From assembly GCA_964415865.1 (NCBI GenBank), contig CAYQBY010000044.1:1-5919 (forward strand): a DNA stretch of 5,919 nucleotides. The letters run 5' to 3'. The position numbers and the translations under genes are program-made. The DNA comes from Thiopontia sp964415865 (GTDB lineage: Bacteria; Pseudomonadota; Gammaproteobacteria; GCF-002020875). How positions within the stretch are numbered: the first letter of the stretch is position 1; each line of letters starts with the position of its first letter. Positions 5,842 to 5,919 of this stretch are shown piece after piece. The notes beneath the pieces are model-generated. The model did not search any database, had not been told where the DNA came from, and saw only the letters and a list, made by a program, of their open reading frames with translations.

Positions 5842-5919
5842 TGTTATCCCAAGATGACCGCGAGTAATATTGATTACCTGTAGTGTTATCCTAAGATGAC
5901 CGCGAGTAATATTGATTAC
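5830..5919. repeat. Tandem repeat array of 42-bp units, running off the right edge
   Basis: Unit one spans 5830-5871 and unit two 5872-5913. They differ at only two positions (5836 T versus 5878 C; 5850 C versus 5892 T), so they are 40/42 identical. Bases 5914-5919 (GATTAC) begin a third unit that the window cuts off, so the total copy number is unknown. Unit one ends in short inverted repeats, ATTACT (5831-5836) and AGTAAT (5863-5868). Adjacent units have no spacer, which is unlike a CRISPR array. On the minus strand one frame is open through the array and stops at TAA (5827-5829). The array lies directly upstream of the leader of the thioredoxin-fold gene. Confidence 0.95.

Noticed and set aside
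5830..5919. CRISPR array
   Set aside because: The 42-bp units are directly adjacent with no unique spacers, and no cas genes are nearby.

Overview
The window reads as a piece of a gammaproteobacterial chromosome of moderate GC. The RhlE-type helicase, the full-length argininosuccinate lyase and the separate CcmG, CcmH and CcmI proteins of cytochrome c maturation System I all fit that group. This placement is inferred from protein character alone; the species cannot be named from the sequence.

All six well-supported genes lie on the minus strand, so transcription runs from high to low coordinates. First, near the right edge, is a periplasmic thioredoxin-fold protein (5256-5786). It is followed with very short gaps by argH (3811-5244), ccmG (3180-3800), ccmH (2676-3164) and ccmI (1435-2676). 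The gaps are 11, 10 and 15 nt, and the last junction is a 1-nt TAATG overlap, so these five are probably one operon. After a 107-nt gap comes rhlE (41-1327), which may have its own weak promoter.

Four of the five operon genes share a theme of periplasmic thiol chemistry and haem attachment. The thioredoxin-fold protein and CcmG carry CPYC and CPSC redox motifs, CcmH carries the RCVKC motif that handles the apocytochrome CXXCH cysteines, and CcmI is the membrane chaperone that presents apocytochrome c. argH, the last step of arginine synthesis in the cytoplasm, is the outlier. ccmF, which normally precedes ccmG, is not in the window.

The right edge (5817-5919) is the least explained part. It holds two 42-bp tandem units that are 40/42 identical, the start of a third that runs off the window, and an inverted copy of part of the unit at the operon-proximal end. 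The unit length is divisible by three, and one minus-strand frame stays open through the array and stops just after it. Pieces of the same motif recur upstream of rhlE in the same orientation. The other small oddity is an 18-residue, uncharged, wholly hydrophobic reading frame that follows the ccmI amber stop in frame. No RNA genes, insertion sequences, CRISPR arrays or convincing intrinsic terminators were seen.
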